64,000 bases of DNA from Rhodospirillaceae bacterium (GTDB taxonomy: Bacteria; Pseudomonadota; Alphaproteobacteria; GCA-2731375): positions 101,131-165,130 of the forward strand of contig JABIWH010000028.1 of NCBI GenBank assembly GCA_018701215.1. The letters run 5' to 3'. A program made the translations under genes and the position numbers. Under the pieces are notes generated by a model, which searched no databases, was not told the DNA's origin, and saw only the letters and a list, made by a program, of their open reading frames with translations. Shown piece after piece: positions 52,146-61,906 of this stretch. Position 1 is the stretch's first letter, and every line of letters starts with the position of its first letter.

Positions 52146-54470
52146 ATGGATTTCGTAACCGGCACACCAGCCGTGGGTCAACCCCTTTCGCGAACCGAGG
52201 ATCCGCGCCTGTTGCGAGGCGAAGGCCGCTATACCAACGACATCAATCTGCCCAATCAGGCACATGCCTATATCCTACGCTCGGCCCATGCGCACGGCAT
52301 TATCAGGAATATCGAACGGGATGCAGCCCTGGCCATGCCCGGCGTGCTGGCGATTTATACCGGCGCCGACCTCCAGGCCGCCGGCTATGGCACCCTGCCC
52401 TGCAACGTCGCCTTGAAGAGCCATGACGGCACACCGCTGCTAGCGCCCGAGAACCCGGCCCTGGCCATCGACCGGGTACGCTACCGGGGCCATCCCGTGG
52501 CCGCCGTGATCGCCGAAACCATCGCCCAGGCCAAGGATGCCGCCGAAGCGGTCATGCTTGAGATCGACGAATTGCCGGCGGTTGATACGGTGGAGGCCGC
52601 CGCCCTGGCCGGCGCACCTCAGGTCTGGCCCGAAATCGAGGGCAACCAGTGCCTGGATTACCTTGCCGGTGATCCAGTGGCGGTCGAGGCGGCCTTTGCC
52701 AAGGCGGCGCATATCAGCCGGATAAGTTTCTTCAACAACCGGCTGGTTATCGCACCGTTGGAGCCGCGCGCGGCGGTGGCGGCATATAGTGCGCCAGAAG
52801 GGAATGGGGACGGGCGCTTCACCCTGCATATCGGCTGTCAGGGCACCTTTGCCGCAAAAAACACCCTGGCCAACAAAATCCTGAAAGTGCCGCCGGAGCA
52901 GGTCCGCGTGCGGACCTTTGATGTCGGCGGCTCGTTCGGTATGAAATCGTCGGTCTATCCCGAGTATGTCGCGATCCTGCATGGCGCCCGCGAATTGGGC
53001 CGGCCCATCAAATGGTGCGATGAACGCAGCGACAGCTTCGTCTCCGACCAGCATGGCCGGGATTCGGTGGTGGAGGCTGCCCTGGCCCTGGACGAGGATG
53101 GCAATTTCCTGGCCGCCCGCGCCGATGGCCTGGCCAATATGGGGGCCTTTCTGTCCACCGTCGGGCCAAATGTACAAGCCGGCAATATCTTCAAGAATAT
53201 GCCTGGCGTGTACAAAACCCCGGTCATCGCGGTCACCACGAAATGCCTGTTCACCAACACCACGCCCATTGGGGCCTATCGCGGCGCCGGCCGGCCCGAG
53301 GCTAATTACTATATGGAACGTCTGGTCGATCTGGCGGCGCGGGAAACCGGCCGCGATCCGATCGCATTGCGGCGGCTGAATTTGATCCCTGGCTCCGCCA
53401 TGCCCTTTACCTCCGCCTCGGGTCAGGCCTATGACAGCGGCGATTTTGCCACGGTATTGGATAAATGCCTGACACAGGCGGATTGGCAGGGTTTTGCCGC
53501 CCGCCAGGCTGCCAGCCGGGCCAAGGGCATGTTGCGCGGCCGCGGCATTTCCGCCTATTTGGAGGCCACCGCACCAGCCGGCAAGGAAATGGGCGGCGTG
53601 CATTTCGAGGACGACGGCACCGTCAGCCTGATAACCGGTACGCAAAATTATGGCCAGGGCCATGCCTCTGCCTTCGCCCAGGTGTTGTGCGACCAATTAG
53701 GGGTACCGTTCGAGTCTATCCGGCTGCTCCAGGGCGATAGCGATGAACTGTTGGCGGGCGGCGGCACCGGCGGTTCCCGCTCCATCATGGCCAGTGGCGC
53801 CGCGATCGTCTCGGTCAGCGTGGAAGTGAAAGAAAAAGCCCGCCATCTGGCGGCGGAAAAACTGGAAACCGCCATCGAGGATATCCAGTTCGAAGCCGGG
53901 CAATTACAAATTGCCGGCACGGATCGGGGTATTAGCCTGATGGAACTGGCCCAGTCGGAGGAGGGCCGGGCCGGCGCGCTGAATGCCGCCCTGGTGATCG
54001 ACACACCACCGTCCAGCTATCCCAATGGCGTGCATATCTGCGAACTGGAAATTGATCCGGAGACCGGTTCGACGCGCCTTGACCGCTATATCGTGGTGGA
54101 TGATTTCGGCACCATGGTCAATCCTCTGCTGGTGGCAGGTCAGGTTCACGGCGCCGTCACCCAAGGTATCGGTCAGGCTTTGATGGAACATGCGGTCTAT
54201 GACGGCCAGGGGCAATTGCTATCCGGTTCGTTCATGGATTACGCCATGCCCCGGGCCGATCAAATCCCCATCATTTCGTTCGATGATCACCCGGTACCGG
54301 CCACGACCAACCCCCTCGGCGTCAAGGGTTGCGGTGAAGCCGGAACTTCCGGCGCCCTGCCGGCGGTGATGAATGCCGTGGTTGATGCCCTGGCCGAATT
54401 CGGCATCCTGCACATGGACATGCCGGCAACGCCGGAGAAGATATGGAGAGCGATAAACGCAGGCGCCTAA
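52146..54470 (+). CDS. Xanthine dehydrogenase family molybdopterin-binding subunit (CoxL-like), orphan
   Basis: Large Mo-cofactor subunit of a molybdenum hydroxylase, 774 residues. The N-terminal domain starts with GQPLSRTEDPRLLRGEGRYTNDI, as in CoxL relatives. The active-site loop is GAYRGAGRPEANYYMERLVD near residue 377, not the VAYRCSFR of form I CO dehydrogenase, so CO oxidation is unlikely. The catalytic glutamate is in GVKGCGEAGTSGA near residue 729. Genes for the 2Fe-2S and FAD subunits are not adjacent, so partners must come from elsewhere. It would hydroxylate an aldehyde or N-heterocycle. It is convergent with the DUF502 gene, three bases away. Confidence 0.92.
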   Translation: MDFVTGTPAVGQPLSRTEDPRLLRGEGRYTNDINLPNQAHAYILRSAHAHGIIRNIERDAALAMPGVLAIYTGADLQAAGYGTLPCNVALKSHDGTPLLAPENPALAIDRVRYRGHPVAAVIAETIAQAKDAAEAVMLEIDELPAVDTVEAAALAGAPQVWPEIEGNQCLDYLAGDPVAVEAAFAKAAHISRISFFNNRLVIAPLEPRAAVAAYSAPEGNGDGRFTLHIGCQGTFAAKNTLANKILKVPPEQVRVRTFDVGGSFGMKSSVYPEYVAILHGARELGRPIKWCDERSDSFVSDQHGRDSVVEAALALDEDGNFLAARADGLANMGAFLSTVGPNVQAGNIFKNMPGVYKTPVIAVTTKCLFTNTTPIGAYRGAGRPEANYYMERLVDLAARETGRDPIALRRLNLIPGSAMPFTSASGQAYDSGDFATVLDKCLTQADWQGFAARQAASRAKGMLRGRGISAYLEATAPAGKEMGGVHFEDDGTVSLITGTQNYGQGHASAFAQVLCDQLGVPFESIRLLQGDSDELLAGGGTGGSRSIMASGAAIVSVSVEVKEKARHLAAEKLETAIEDIQFEAGQLQIAGTDRGISLMELAQSEEGRAGALNAALVIDTPPSSYPNGVHICELEIDPETGSTRLDRYIVVDDFGTMVNPLLVAGQVHGAVTQGIGQALMEHAVYDGQGQLLSGSFMDYAMPRADQIPIISFDDHPVPATTNPLGVKGCGEAGTSGALPAVMNAVVDALAEFGILHMDMPATPEKIWRAINAGA

Positions 54471-54473
54471 AGC

Positions 54474-55247
54474 TTATTCAGCAGACATTCGCGTGGGTGT
54501 TTCCGTCTCGCGGGGCTCTCTACTAGGTAGCTCGGTGATCTCCGCCTTCACCTCCGGCGCGATCACGCCGATGGAGATAATATACTTGGCCGCATCTTCC
54601 ACCGGCATATCAAGGAAGATCAAATCCCGCCGGGGCACCATCAACAAGAAGCCCGAGGTTGGATTTGGCGTCGTCGGGACATAGATATTGATCATCTCGT
54701 CATCCAGGCGCTCGGCCACCTCGCCCTCGGTATCACCGGTGACAAAGGCCATGGTCCAAATGCCGCGCCGGGGATATTCAACTAAAACCGCCTGGCGAAA
54801 CGAATTTGAGGACTGACTAAGCACCGTTTCCAGAACTTGCTTTAGCGCGCCATATATCGTGCGCACCACCGGCATGCGGTTGACCAGTCGCTCGCCGGTT
54901 TTCAGCAATGTGCGGCCAAAAATATTTGCCGTCAAAAAACCGACAAACGTCAAAATCACCAACATGATCACCAGGCCCAGGCCCGGCAATGAAAACGGCA
55001 GATAATTCTCTGGATTGTATTTTGCTGGCAGCAATGGAATTGCCTGGCTGTCCACCCAGTCAATGAATTGCCAGGTCAGATAGATGGTCAGGGCAATGGG
55101 CGCCGTAACGATGACACCGGTCAGGAAATAATTGCGCAGGCGTGTAAAAATACCCGGCCGCCGGCGTGGCGCGATCAGGACCGGCGCCTCTTCCCCTTCA
55201 GCGGGAGATGACTTCGATTGCTCGGAATTCGACGTCGTGTCTGGCAT
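54474..55247 (-). CDS. DUF502 family membrane protein
   Basis: Membrane protein of 257 residues with two clear helices: LRNYFLTGVIVTAPIALTIYLTW near residues 38-60 and LGLVIMLVILTFVGFLTANIFG near 95-115. The DUF502 signature follows: PVVRTIYGALKQVLETVLSQ, VLVEYPRRGIWTMAFVTGD and YVPTTPNPTSGFLLMVPR. The family's function is unknown. It is divergent from the secreted Sel1 gene and stands alone. Confidence 0.9.
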   Translation of the reverse strand: MPDTTSNSEQSKSSPAEGEEAPVLIAPRRRPGIFTRLRNYFLTGVIVTAPIALTIYLTWQFIDWVDSQAIPLLPAKYNPENYLPFSLPGLGLVIMLVILTFVGFLTANIFGRTLLKTGERLVNRMPVVRTIYGALKQVLETVLSQSSNSFRQAVLVEYPRRGIWTMAFVTGDTEGEVAERLDDEMINIYVPTTPNPTSGFLLMVPRRDLIFLDMPVEDAAKYIISIGVIAPEVKAEITELPSREPRETETPTRMSAE

Positions 55248-55382
55248 CTGCCCGCAAGGTTCCTATTCGTAATAGCGCTAAGCTGACTTAGTACCGAATG
55301 CCGCCACTGTCCATCTTATTCGCCATCTAGCTTCCATTGTTGTATGCTGGGTCAGCATCACAATGACGGGCCAAAGAGAACC

Positions 55383-55898
55383 ATGCGGCGCCCAACTTTC
55401 ATATTCGCGGTCTTTTGCCTTTGCCTCTCGCCGTTTTATCCACTGAGCGCTCCCGCGCGAGCGGATTTTAATGGCGCGGTCGTGGCCTATGATCATGGCA
55501 AATTCGACCCCGCCCGCAGCGAATTTCAACATCTGGCCCAACGCGGGCATGCGGGTGCGGAATTCATGCTGGGGGCGATGTATTTTTACGGCAAGGGCGT
55601 GCAACGCAACGATGCCATTGCCGCCATCTGGTTCCACAAGGCGGCGATCAAGGGTAACCCATCGGGACAGCTGGCATTCGGCTCCTTGCATATTCGGGGC
55701 CTTGGGGTGCGCCAGGATCTTGTCAAAGCCTATGGCTGGCTGACCGTTGCGGCCAATCACGCCATTCCAGGGCTGCAACAACAGGCCTTGGCGCTTCGTG
55801 ATGAAGCCGCGCGCCTGATGCAGCCCGGCGAAGTCGCCGATGCCAAGCGCTGGGCCAGCGGCTTTGAAGCCAAGACAGCTGGCCTGACATTAAAATAG
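55383..55898 (+). CDS. Secreted Sel1-repeat protein
   Basis: Exported protein of 171 residues with a signal peptide (MRRPTFIFAVFCLCLSPFY, cleavage near ARA before DFNGA). Three Sel1/TPR-like repeats follow: YDHGKFDPARSEFQHLAQRG, AEFMLGAMYFYGKGVQRNDA and GQLAFGSLHIRGLGVRQDL. The start at 55383 has AAGAGA upstream and gives a complete signal sequence. Periplasmic Sel1 proteins take part in protein-protein contacts and sometimes envelope stress; no partner is evident here. Confidence 0.85.
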   Translation: MRRPTFIFAVFCLCLSPFYPLSAPARADFNGAVVAYDHGKFDPARSEFQHLAQRGHAGAEFMLGAMYFYGKGVQRNDAIAAIWFHKAAIKGNPSGQLAFGSLHIRGLGVRQDLVKAYGWLTVAANHAIPGLQQQALALRDEAARLMQPGEVADAKRWASGFEAKTAGLTLK

Positions 55899-56100
55899 TC
55901 GAGCTAATTTTAGCTGGTGATTCTTTGCACCGATTGCAGTGAATCTCGTAGCCCTGCGCCAGGCAAGGGTCTATATTGCGCGCGCCCGGCGGGACGCCGG
56001 GCATTGATCTAAACAGGCTTCTGTTACCACGCCCACACCAAATTGGCCCATGAAGACCAAAGTTGGCGCGGGCAGAGGCATGTCATGAGGAAGCCAGCCG

Positions 56101-59100
56101 GTGCCGAAACGGACAGACATTAAAAGCATCATGATCATCGGTGCCGGGCCCATTGTCATCGGCCAGGCCTGCGAGTTCGACTATTCCGGCACCCAGGCCT
56201 GCAAGGCCCTGCGGGACGAGGGTTATCGGGTCATATTGGTCAATTCCAACCCGGCCACCATCATGACCGACCCGGATTTCGCCGAAGCCACCTATGTCGA
56301 ACCCATCACGCCGGAAATTGTCCGCAAGATCATCGCCAAGGAACGTCCCGACGCCATCCTGCCCACCATGGGCGGACAGACCGCACTGAACACGGCAATG
56401 TCGCTGCACGAAAACGGTACCTTGAAGGAATTCGGGGTTGAGCTGATCGGCGCCAAACCCGATGCCATCAACATGGCCGAGGACCGCAGCCTGTTTCGCG
56501 ACGCCATGACCCGCATCGGCCTGGAGACACCCCAAGCCGGCATCGCCCACGATATGACCGAAGCCTGGGCGGCGTTGGAGACGGTCGGCCTGCCGGCGAT
56601 CATTCGGCCCTCCTTCACCCTCGGCGGCACGGGCGGCGGCATTGCCTATAACCGGGATGAATTCCAGGCCATCGTCACCACCGGTCTGGATGCCTCGCCC
56701 ACCAACGAGGTGCTGATCGAAGAATCCGTGCTGGGCTGGAAAGAATACGAGATGGAGGTGGTGCGCGATCACGCCGACAATTGCATCATCGTCTGCTCCA
56801 TCGAGAATGTGGACCCCATGGGCATCCATACCGGCGACAGCGTCACGGTGGCCCCGGCCCTAACCCTGACGGATAAGGAATACCAGATCCTGCGCAATGC
56901 CTCGATCGCCTGCCTGCGCGAGATCGGCGTTGATACGGGCGGCTCCAACGTGCAGTTCGCCCTGAACCCGGCGGATGGCCGCCTGGTGGTGATCGAGATG
57001 AACCCGCGGGTCTCCCGCTCCTCCGCCCTGGCCTCGAAGGCAACCGGCTTCCCCATCGCCAAGGTCGCGGCGCGGCTGGCGGTCGGCTATACCCTGGACG
57101 AGCTGGATAACGACATTACAGGCGGCGTCATTCCCGCCTCTTTCGAGCCGACCATCGACTACGTGGTGACCAAGATACCGCGTTTCACGTTTGAAAAATT
57201 CCCCTCCACCGACGCCCTTCTGACCACCTCGATGAAATCCGTGGGCGAGGCCATGTCGGTGGGCCGGACATTCGCGGAAAGCCTGCAAAAGGCCCTGCGC
57301 TCCATGGAAACGGGGCTATCGGGCCTGGACGAGATCGTCATTCCCGGCGTGGCGGAGGATCCCACCGATGCCTTGCGCGCGGCCCTGGCGCGGCCGGCGC
57401 CGGACCGCCTGTTGGTGGTCGCCCAGGCTATACGCCACGGTATGGCGCCGGAAGAGATCGAACGCATTACCTGGATCGATCCCTGGTTCGTGGCCCAGGT
57501 CGGCGATCTTGTTGCGGCGGAAGGCAAACTTGCCGCCGATGGCCTGCCGGATGATCCACGACAGATGCGCGCCTTGAAGGCGCAGGGTTTCTCCGACCAA
57601 CGCCTGGCACGGCTGACGGGCCAAAGCGGCGACCAGGTCATGGCCCATCGTCACGCCTTGGATGTACACCCGGTGTACAAACGGATCGACACCTGCGCTG
57701 CAGAGTTCGAAAGCCATACCCCATATATGTACTCCACCTACGAAGGCCTGAACCAGCCGGTGGAGTGCGAGGCGCGGCCCAGTGATCGGGAAAAGATCAT
57801 CATTCTTGGCGGCGGCCCGAATCGGATCGGCCAGGGCATCGAGTTTGATTACTGCTGTGTCCATGCGGTCTTTGCCCTGCGCGAGGCGGGCTATGAAGCG
57901 ATCATGGTGAACTGCAATCCCGAGACCGTATCGACGGACTACGATACTTCGGACCGGCTGTATTTCGAACCTTTGACGGCCGAAGATGTGCTGGAAATCG
58001 TCCGTCTGGAACAAAGCAACGGCAGCCTGAAGGGCTTGATTGTACAATTCGGCGGCCAGACGCCCTTGAAGCTTGCCGCTGAACTGGAAGCCGCCGGCGT
58101 ACCGATCCTGGGAACCAGCCCAGATGCCATCGATTTGGCGGAGGACCGCCATCGTTTTCAGGAACTGTTGCATCGCCTGGAATTGAAACAGCCGCCCAAC
58201 GGCATTGCCACTTCGAGCGAAGAGGCCCATGAAATCGCGGCAAGAATTGGCTTTCCCGTGGTGGTGCGTCCGTCATATGTCCTGGGTGGCCGCGCCATGG
58301 AGATCGTCCGCGACGAAGCGCAGTTGGACCGCTATATGACCGAGGCCGTAAAAGCATCGGGTGACAGTCCGGTCCTGGTAGATGGTTATCTCCAAGATGC
58401 CATCGAGGTTGACCTCGACGCCCTCGCCGATGGCCAGGATGTGGTCGTCGCCGGCATCATGGAACATATCGAGGAAGCGGGCATTCATTCAGGCGATTCG
58501 GCCTGTTCCCTCCCCCCTTACTCGCTGAGTGACGATATCGTCGATGAAATTCGCCGCCAGGCGGATGCCCTTGCGCGCGGATTGTCGGTGGTTGGTCTGA
58601 TGAACGTGCAGTTCGCCGTGCGCCAGGATGAAATATTTATTCTGGAGGTCAATCCCCGTGCCTCCCGCACCGTGCCCTTCGTCGCCAAGGCCGTGGGCCA
58701 GCCCATTGCCAAGCTGGCGGCACGCGTCATGGCGGGCGAAAAATTGGCGGATTTTAACCTCGACCTCAGCAAGCAGAAGCATGTGGCGGTGAAGGAAGCG
58801 GTGTTTCCTTTCGCCCGTTTCCCCGGTGTCGATGTGTTGTTGGGACCGGAGATGAAGTCCACCGGCGAGGTCATGGGCCTGGATAGCTCTTTTGCCGCCG
58901 CCTTCGCAAAATCGCAGATTGCCGCGGGTACGGAGCTGCCCGAACACGGCAAGGTGTTCATTTCCGTCAAGGATCGCGACAAACCCGCCGCCGCCGAGCT
59001 GGCGCGGGAGCTGTCCGAACTTGGTTTTACGATTACCGCAACTTCCGGCACCGCGAGCCATCTAAAGGCCCAAGGCATCACGGTCGAAGCGGTCAACAAG

Positions 59101-59337
59101 GTCCTGGAAGGCCGTCCCCACATTGTGGATGCGATCACCAACGGCGCCATTGCATTGATCTTTAATACCACCGAAGGCGCCCAGGCCATCGCCGACAGTT
59201 TCACCTTGCGCCGGGCCGCCTTGACACACCGCATCCCCTATTATACGACGGTTTCGGGGGCACGATCGGCAGTGGCAGCCATCGGACTTTTGAAACAACG
59301 GGGCCTTGATGTTGCCCCATTACAGTCTTACTTCTAA
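56101..59337 (+). CDS. carB: Carbamoyl phosphate synthase large subunit
   Basis: Makes carbamoyl phosphate for pyrimidine and arginine synthesis; 1078 residues. The two homologous ATP-grasp halves begin at IMIIGAGPIVIGQACEFDYSG and IIILGGGPNRIGQGIEFDYCC, and the last 140 residues form the allosteric MGS-like domain (KVFISVKDRDK, TATSGTASHLKAQG). The GTG start has GAGGAA (56087-56092) eight bases upstream. The small subunit gene carA is not in the 200-base upstream gap or anywhere in this window. greA follows after 80 bases. Confidence 0.97.
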   Translation: MPKRTDIKSIMIIGAGPIVIGQACEFDYSGTQACKALRDEGYRVILVNSNPATIMTDPDFAEATYVEPITPEIVRKIIAKERPDAILPTMGGQTALNTAMSLHENGTLKEFGVELIGAKPDAINMAEDRSLFRDAMTRIGLETPQAGIAHDMTEAWAALETVGLPAIIRPSFTLGGTGGGIAYNRDEFQAIVTTGLDASPTNEVLIEESVLGWKEYEMEVVRDHADNCIIVCSIENVDPMGIHTGDSVTVAPALTLTDKEYQILRNASIACLREIGVDTGGSNVQFALNPADGRLVVIEMNPRVSRSSALASKATGFPIAKVAARLAVGYTLDELDNDITGGVIPASFEPTIDYVVTKIPRFTFEKFPSTDALLTTSMKSVGEAMSVGRTFAESLQKALRSMETGLSGLDEIVIPGVAEDPTDALRAALARPAPDRLLVVAQAIRHGMAPEEIERITWIDPWFVAQVGDLVAAEGKLAADGLPDDPRQMRALKAQGFSDQRLARLTGQSGDQVMAHRHALDVHPVYKRIDTCAAEFESHTPYMYSTYEGLNQPVECEARPSDREKIIILGGGPNRIGQGIEFDYCCVHAVFALREAGYEAIMVNCNPETVSTDYDTSDRLYFEPLTAEDVLEIVRLEQSNGSLKGLIVQFGGQTPLKLAAELEAAGVPILGTSPDAIDLAEDRHRFQELLHRLELKQPPNGIATSSEEAHEIAARIGFPVVVRPSYVLGGRAMEIVRDEAQLDRYMTEAVKASGDSPVLVDGYLQDAIEVDLDALADGQDVVVAGIMEHIEEAGIHSGDSACSLPPYSLSDDIVDEIRRQADALARGLSVVGLMNVQFAVRQDEIFILEVNPRASRTVPFVAKAVGQPIAKLAARVMAGEKLADFNLDLSKQKHVAVKEAVFPFARFPGVDVLLGPEMKSTGEVMGLDSSFAAAFAKSQIAAGTELPEHGKVFISVKDRDKPAAAELARELSELGFTITATSGTASHLKAQGITVEAVNKVLEGRPHIVDAITNGAIALIFNTTEGAQAIADSFTLRRAALTHRIPYYTTVSGARSAVAAIGLLKQRGLDVAPLQSYF

Positions 59338-59417
59338 TCTTTCTTATTTGGTCGGTTCAAATGAACTGATCATCACGATACTGCGTACTCTGGCAAAACG
59401 AGGCTAACGACCGGCTC

Positions 59418-59891
59418 ATGGAAAAGGTGCCAATGACCCAAACGGGGTTCAACCGTTTGGAAGAGGAATTGAAGCGGTTGAAAGGTGTGGAGCGCCCCTC
59501 GATTATTCGGGCGCTGGAAGAAGCGCGCGCCCACGGCGACCTTTCGGAAAATGCCGAATATCACGCCGCCAAGGAACGCCAGGCCTTCGTCGAAAGCCGC
59601 ATCGCCGAAATTGAGAGCAAGGTCAGCCGGGCCCAGATCATCGATACCTCGGCCTTGACCGGCAAGACCGTCAAGTTCGGCGCCACTGTCACGGTGGTGG
59701 ACGAGGACGATGATGCGGAGATGAAATTCCAGATCGTCGGCGAGGACGAGGCCGACATCAAGGAAAAGCGCCTCTCCGTCCGCTCCCCCCTGGCGCGCGC
59801 CCTGATCGGTAAACAGGTCGGCGACGAGGTCGAGGTGGCGACGCCGTCGGGCGGCAAGTTTTACGAGCTGTTGAAAGTCAAATTCGTCTAG
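59418..59891 (+). CDS. greA: Transcription elongation factor GreA
   Basis: Stimulates transcript cleavage by backtracked RNA polymerase. The protein has 157 residues with an N-terminal coiled coil carrying the acidic tip HGDLSENAEYHAAKERQ (Asp and Glu of the active loop) and a C-terminal FKBP-like domain ending VEVATPSGGKFYELLKV. The MEKVPMT start is the usual one in alphaproteobacteria; the second in-frame ATG is at 59433. It follows carB on the same strand, a common order in the group. Confidence 0.96.
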   Translation: MEKVPMTQTGFNRLEEELKRLKGVERPSIIRALEEARAHGDLSENAEYHAAKERQAFVESRIAEIESKVSRAQIIDTSALTGKTVKFGATVTVVDEDDDAEMKFQIVGEDEADIKEKRLSVRSPLARALIGKQVGDEVEVATPSGGKFYELLKVKFV

Positions 59892-60002
59892 CGCAATTTT
59901 CATTTAATTGGAGCCGCCACCGTAGCTTATTTGGTGCGACTTAAGTAATTGGTTCAATTGCTCGATTCTTAAGAGTCTGAGCGCATTTTCTTCGAGCGCG
60001 CT

Positions 60003-60755
60003 CTAGGCCCGCTTGAACACCGCACCCGCGAACCAGCCCGCGAATAGTGCCATGGCCAGGGCGGCAATGCCATACAGCGCGGAATGGCTATGGGCAAAGG
60101 CAAAGACCCTTGCGCCCACGCCGACCTTGGAAACCACCAATGGCGTGGTTTGGGCGCTGATCACCTTGCCGTTACGCAAGAGATAGACCGTGACATTGTA
60201 GGTTCCCGTGGGCACGTTGGAGGGGAAGAAAATGTCACTGCGAAACAAGCGGTTGCCCAACAAGGTGATTTGACCGTTTTCCTCCGGATACAAACCCAGC
60301 CGCTGCTTGCCACGGATCAGGGCGGCGCGAAAGGTCGGCAGATCACCATTGGCGCCCGTTGGCTGGACCATGGAAATGTGATCGAGGCCAATGCCATGGC
60401 GGGCCAGGATGCGGTTCGATGCCAACGTTTCCGGCGGCTCCGTACTGGCCAAACGATAAAAAGCCGGCACGCCGCCAAAGGTCAAATTGTGCCGGTTGAT
60501 CCAAATACCGCCAAGGCGTTCCTTGCGCCGGACCATGATGTCTTCACCCGGTCCGCGCACGACGATAACCACATCCGCCGCATCGCCCTCGATGGCGCCA
60601 AACAACAACAACTTGGTGCCGGCAAAGCCGGTTGTCACGGCGATCAAGTGATCCGAAAGATCCGCCACCACCGCCTGGGCAAACACCGGGCGGGCCAATC
60701 CGGCAAGCATCAGGGCCAACGACAGACGCAGCCCCACAATGCCGATCCGCCCCAT
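60003..60755 (-). CDS. TIGR02186 family membrane-anchored protein
   Basis: Envelope protein of about 250 residues of the TIGR02186 family, function unknown. It has a signal peptide (MGRIGIVGLRL, hydrophobic core, ARPVFA), a central beta-rich part (DVVIVVRGPGEDIMVRRKERLGGIW, FPSNVPTGTYNVTVYL) and a C-terminal helix (LYGIAALAMALFAGWFAG). The ATG at 60755 has GGGAGG nine bases upstream; an earlier ATG at 60779 overlaps the TauE/SafE stop (ATGA) and is also possible. The pair with TauE/SafE recurs in alphaproteobacteria, which suggests a shared transport role. Confidence 0.85.
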   Translation of the reverse strand: MGRIGIVGLRLSLALMLAGLARPVFAQAVVADLSDHLIAVTTGFAGTKLLLFGAIEGDAADVVIVVRGPGEDIMVRRKERLGGIWINRHNLTFGGVPAFYRLASTEPPETLASNRILARHGIGLDHISMVQPTGANGDLPTFRAALIRGKQRLGLYPEENGQITLLGNRLFRSDIFFPSNVPTGTYNVTVYLLRNGKVISAQTTPLVVSKVGVGARVFAFAHSHSALYGIAALAMALFAGWFAGAVFKRA

Positions 60756-60778
60756 GCCGCGCTGCCTCCCGCCCCGCA

Positions 60779-61702
60779 TCAGCCATGCCCCACAAGCGCG
60801 CCGATGGAATACAGATCGTCCGGACGGGCCAATAATTCATACGCCAGCCGGGCACAGACCCCCAGCACGATCAGCGCCAACAAGCTGCGCAGTTGTTCGC
60901 CCGGCAACTTGGCCCCCGCCCGGGTCCCCAGCTGGGCGCCGATGACGCCCCCCGTCAGCAACAGCAAGGCCAGGAAAATATCAACTGTTTGGTTCTGCCA
61001 GGCCTGCAGGAACGTGACGTTGGCGGTGACGAAGATAATCTGAAACAACGACGTCCCCACCACCATCGCCGTCGGCATGCCAAGCAGATAAATCATCGCC
61101 GGCACCATGATAAAGCCGCCGCCGACGCCCATGATCGCCGCCAGAATGCCAACCAAAATGCCGATACTCAGAGGCAGCAAAGCCGATATATAGAGTTTGG
61201 AGCGGCGGAAGCGCATCTTGAAGGGCAAGCCATGCAACCAGTTGTGCTGATGTAGTTTGCGCCGCTTGCCGCCAGGTTTACGCTGCCGCGATATCGCCTT
61301 CAGGCTTTCAATCAGCATCAAGGCACCGATAATACCCAGAAAAACGACATAGGATGCCCGGATCACCAGATCAATTTGGCCCAAGCCCTGCAGCAGGCCA
61401 AAAACCCAAACCCCCAGGGTCGAGCCGACAATACCGCCAAGGAGCAGGACAATGCCCATCTTTAGGTCAACATTGCCCCGCCGCCAATGCGCCAGGGCGC
61501 CAGAAACCGAAGAGGCGACAATCTGATTGGCTTCCGTGGCCACGGCGACGGCGGGCGGAATTCCGGCAAAAATCAACAGCGGCGTCATCAAGAAGCCGCC
61601 ACCGACCCCGAACAGTCCAGACAGAACGCCGACCCCCGCGCCCATGCCAAGAAACAGGAAGACGTTAACCGATAGTTCCGCGATCGGAAGATAGATCTGC
61701 AT
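60779..61702 (-). CDS. TauE/SafE family sulfite/sulfonate exporter-like permease
   Basis: Membrane protein of 307 residues with about eight helices arranged as two repeats. Each repeat carries the family motif: GLFGVGGGFLMTPLLIFAGIPPAVAVATE and AIMGVGGGFIMVPAMIYLLGMPTAMVVGTS. The start at 61702 gives the normal N-terminus MQIYLPIAEL; the frame is open to 61771. Members move sulfite, sulfoacetate or other small anions. It overlaps the TIGR02186 gene, and a BigR-like regulator gene lies upstream on the same strand, which favours a sulfur substrate. Confidence 0.9.
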   Translation of the reverse strand: MQIYLPIAELSVNVFLFLGMGAGVGVLSGLFGVGGGFLMTPLLIFAGIPPAVAVATEANQIVASSVSGALAHWRRGNVDLKMGIVLLLGGIVGSTLGVWVFGLLQGLGQIDLVIRASYVVFLGIIGALMLIESLKAISRQRKPGGKRRKLHQHNWLHGLPFKMRFRRSKLYISALLPLSIGILVGILAAIMGVGGGFIMVPAMIYLLGMPTAMVVGTSLFQIIFVTANVTFLQAWQNQTVDIFLALLLLTGGVIGAQLGTRAGAKLPGEQLRSLLALIVLGVCARLAYELLARPDDLYSIGALVGHG

Positions 61703-61906
61703 GCAACAGGCACACCAACTAGTGGCACTAAATATTCTAGCGCCAACATTCCAGCGCAAATTCTGGGGCACATTGATTTGGCGGTACGATTGAAAGGCCT
61801 TGGCCGATCATAAAGAAACCCCCAAAAGAATAGGGCCGCCTTCCCCAAAAGCGGTCCCGACGAGATAGTTGGTGAATACAGCACAATGGCCAGTTATGGC
61901 AAACAA

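Noticed and set aside
52440..53696. A 418-codon minus-strand frame opposite the molybdenum hydroxylase gene
   Set aside because: Shadow of a clear CoxL-type gene; no independent start signal or domain.
52146..54470. Form I carbon monoxide dehydrogenase
   Set aside because: The active-site loop reads AYRGAGRPE and lacks the Cys of the CO dehydrogenase loop, and CoxM/CoxS genes are missing.
59979..60003. Hairpin after greA
   Set aside because: Six-base arms (GAGCGC/GCGCTC) with a 13-base loop and no T-run after it; it reaches into the stop of the convergent gene.
61833..61858. Terminator after the BigR-like gene
   Set aside because: GGGCCGC and GCGGTCCC can pair only with a bulge and the T-run is broken, so support is too weak for a feature.
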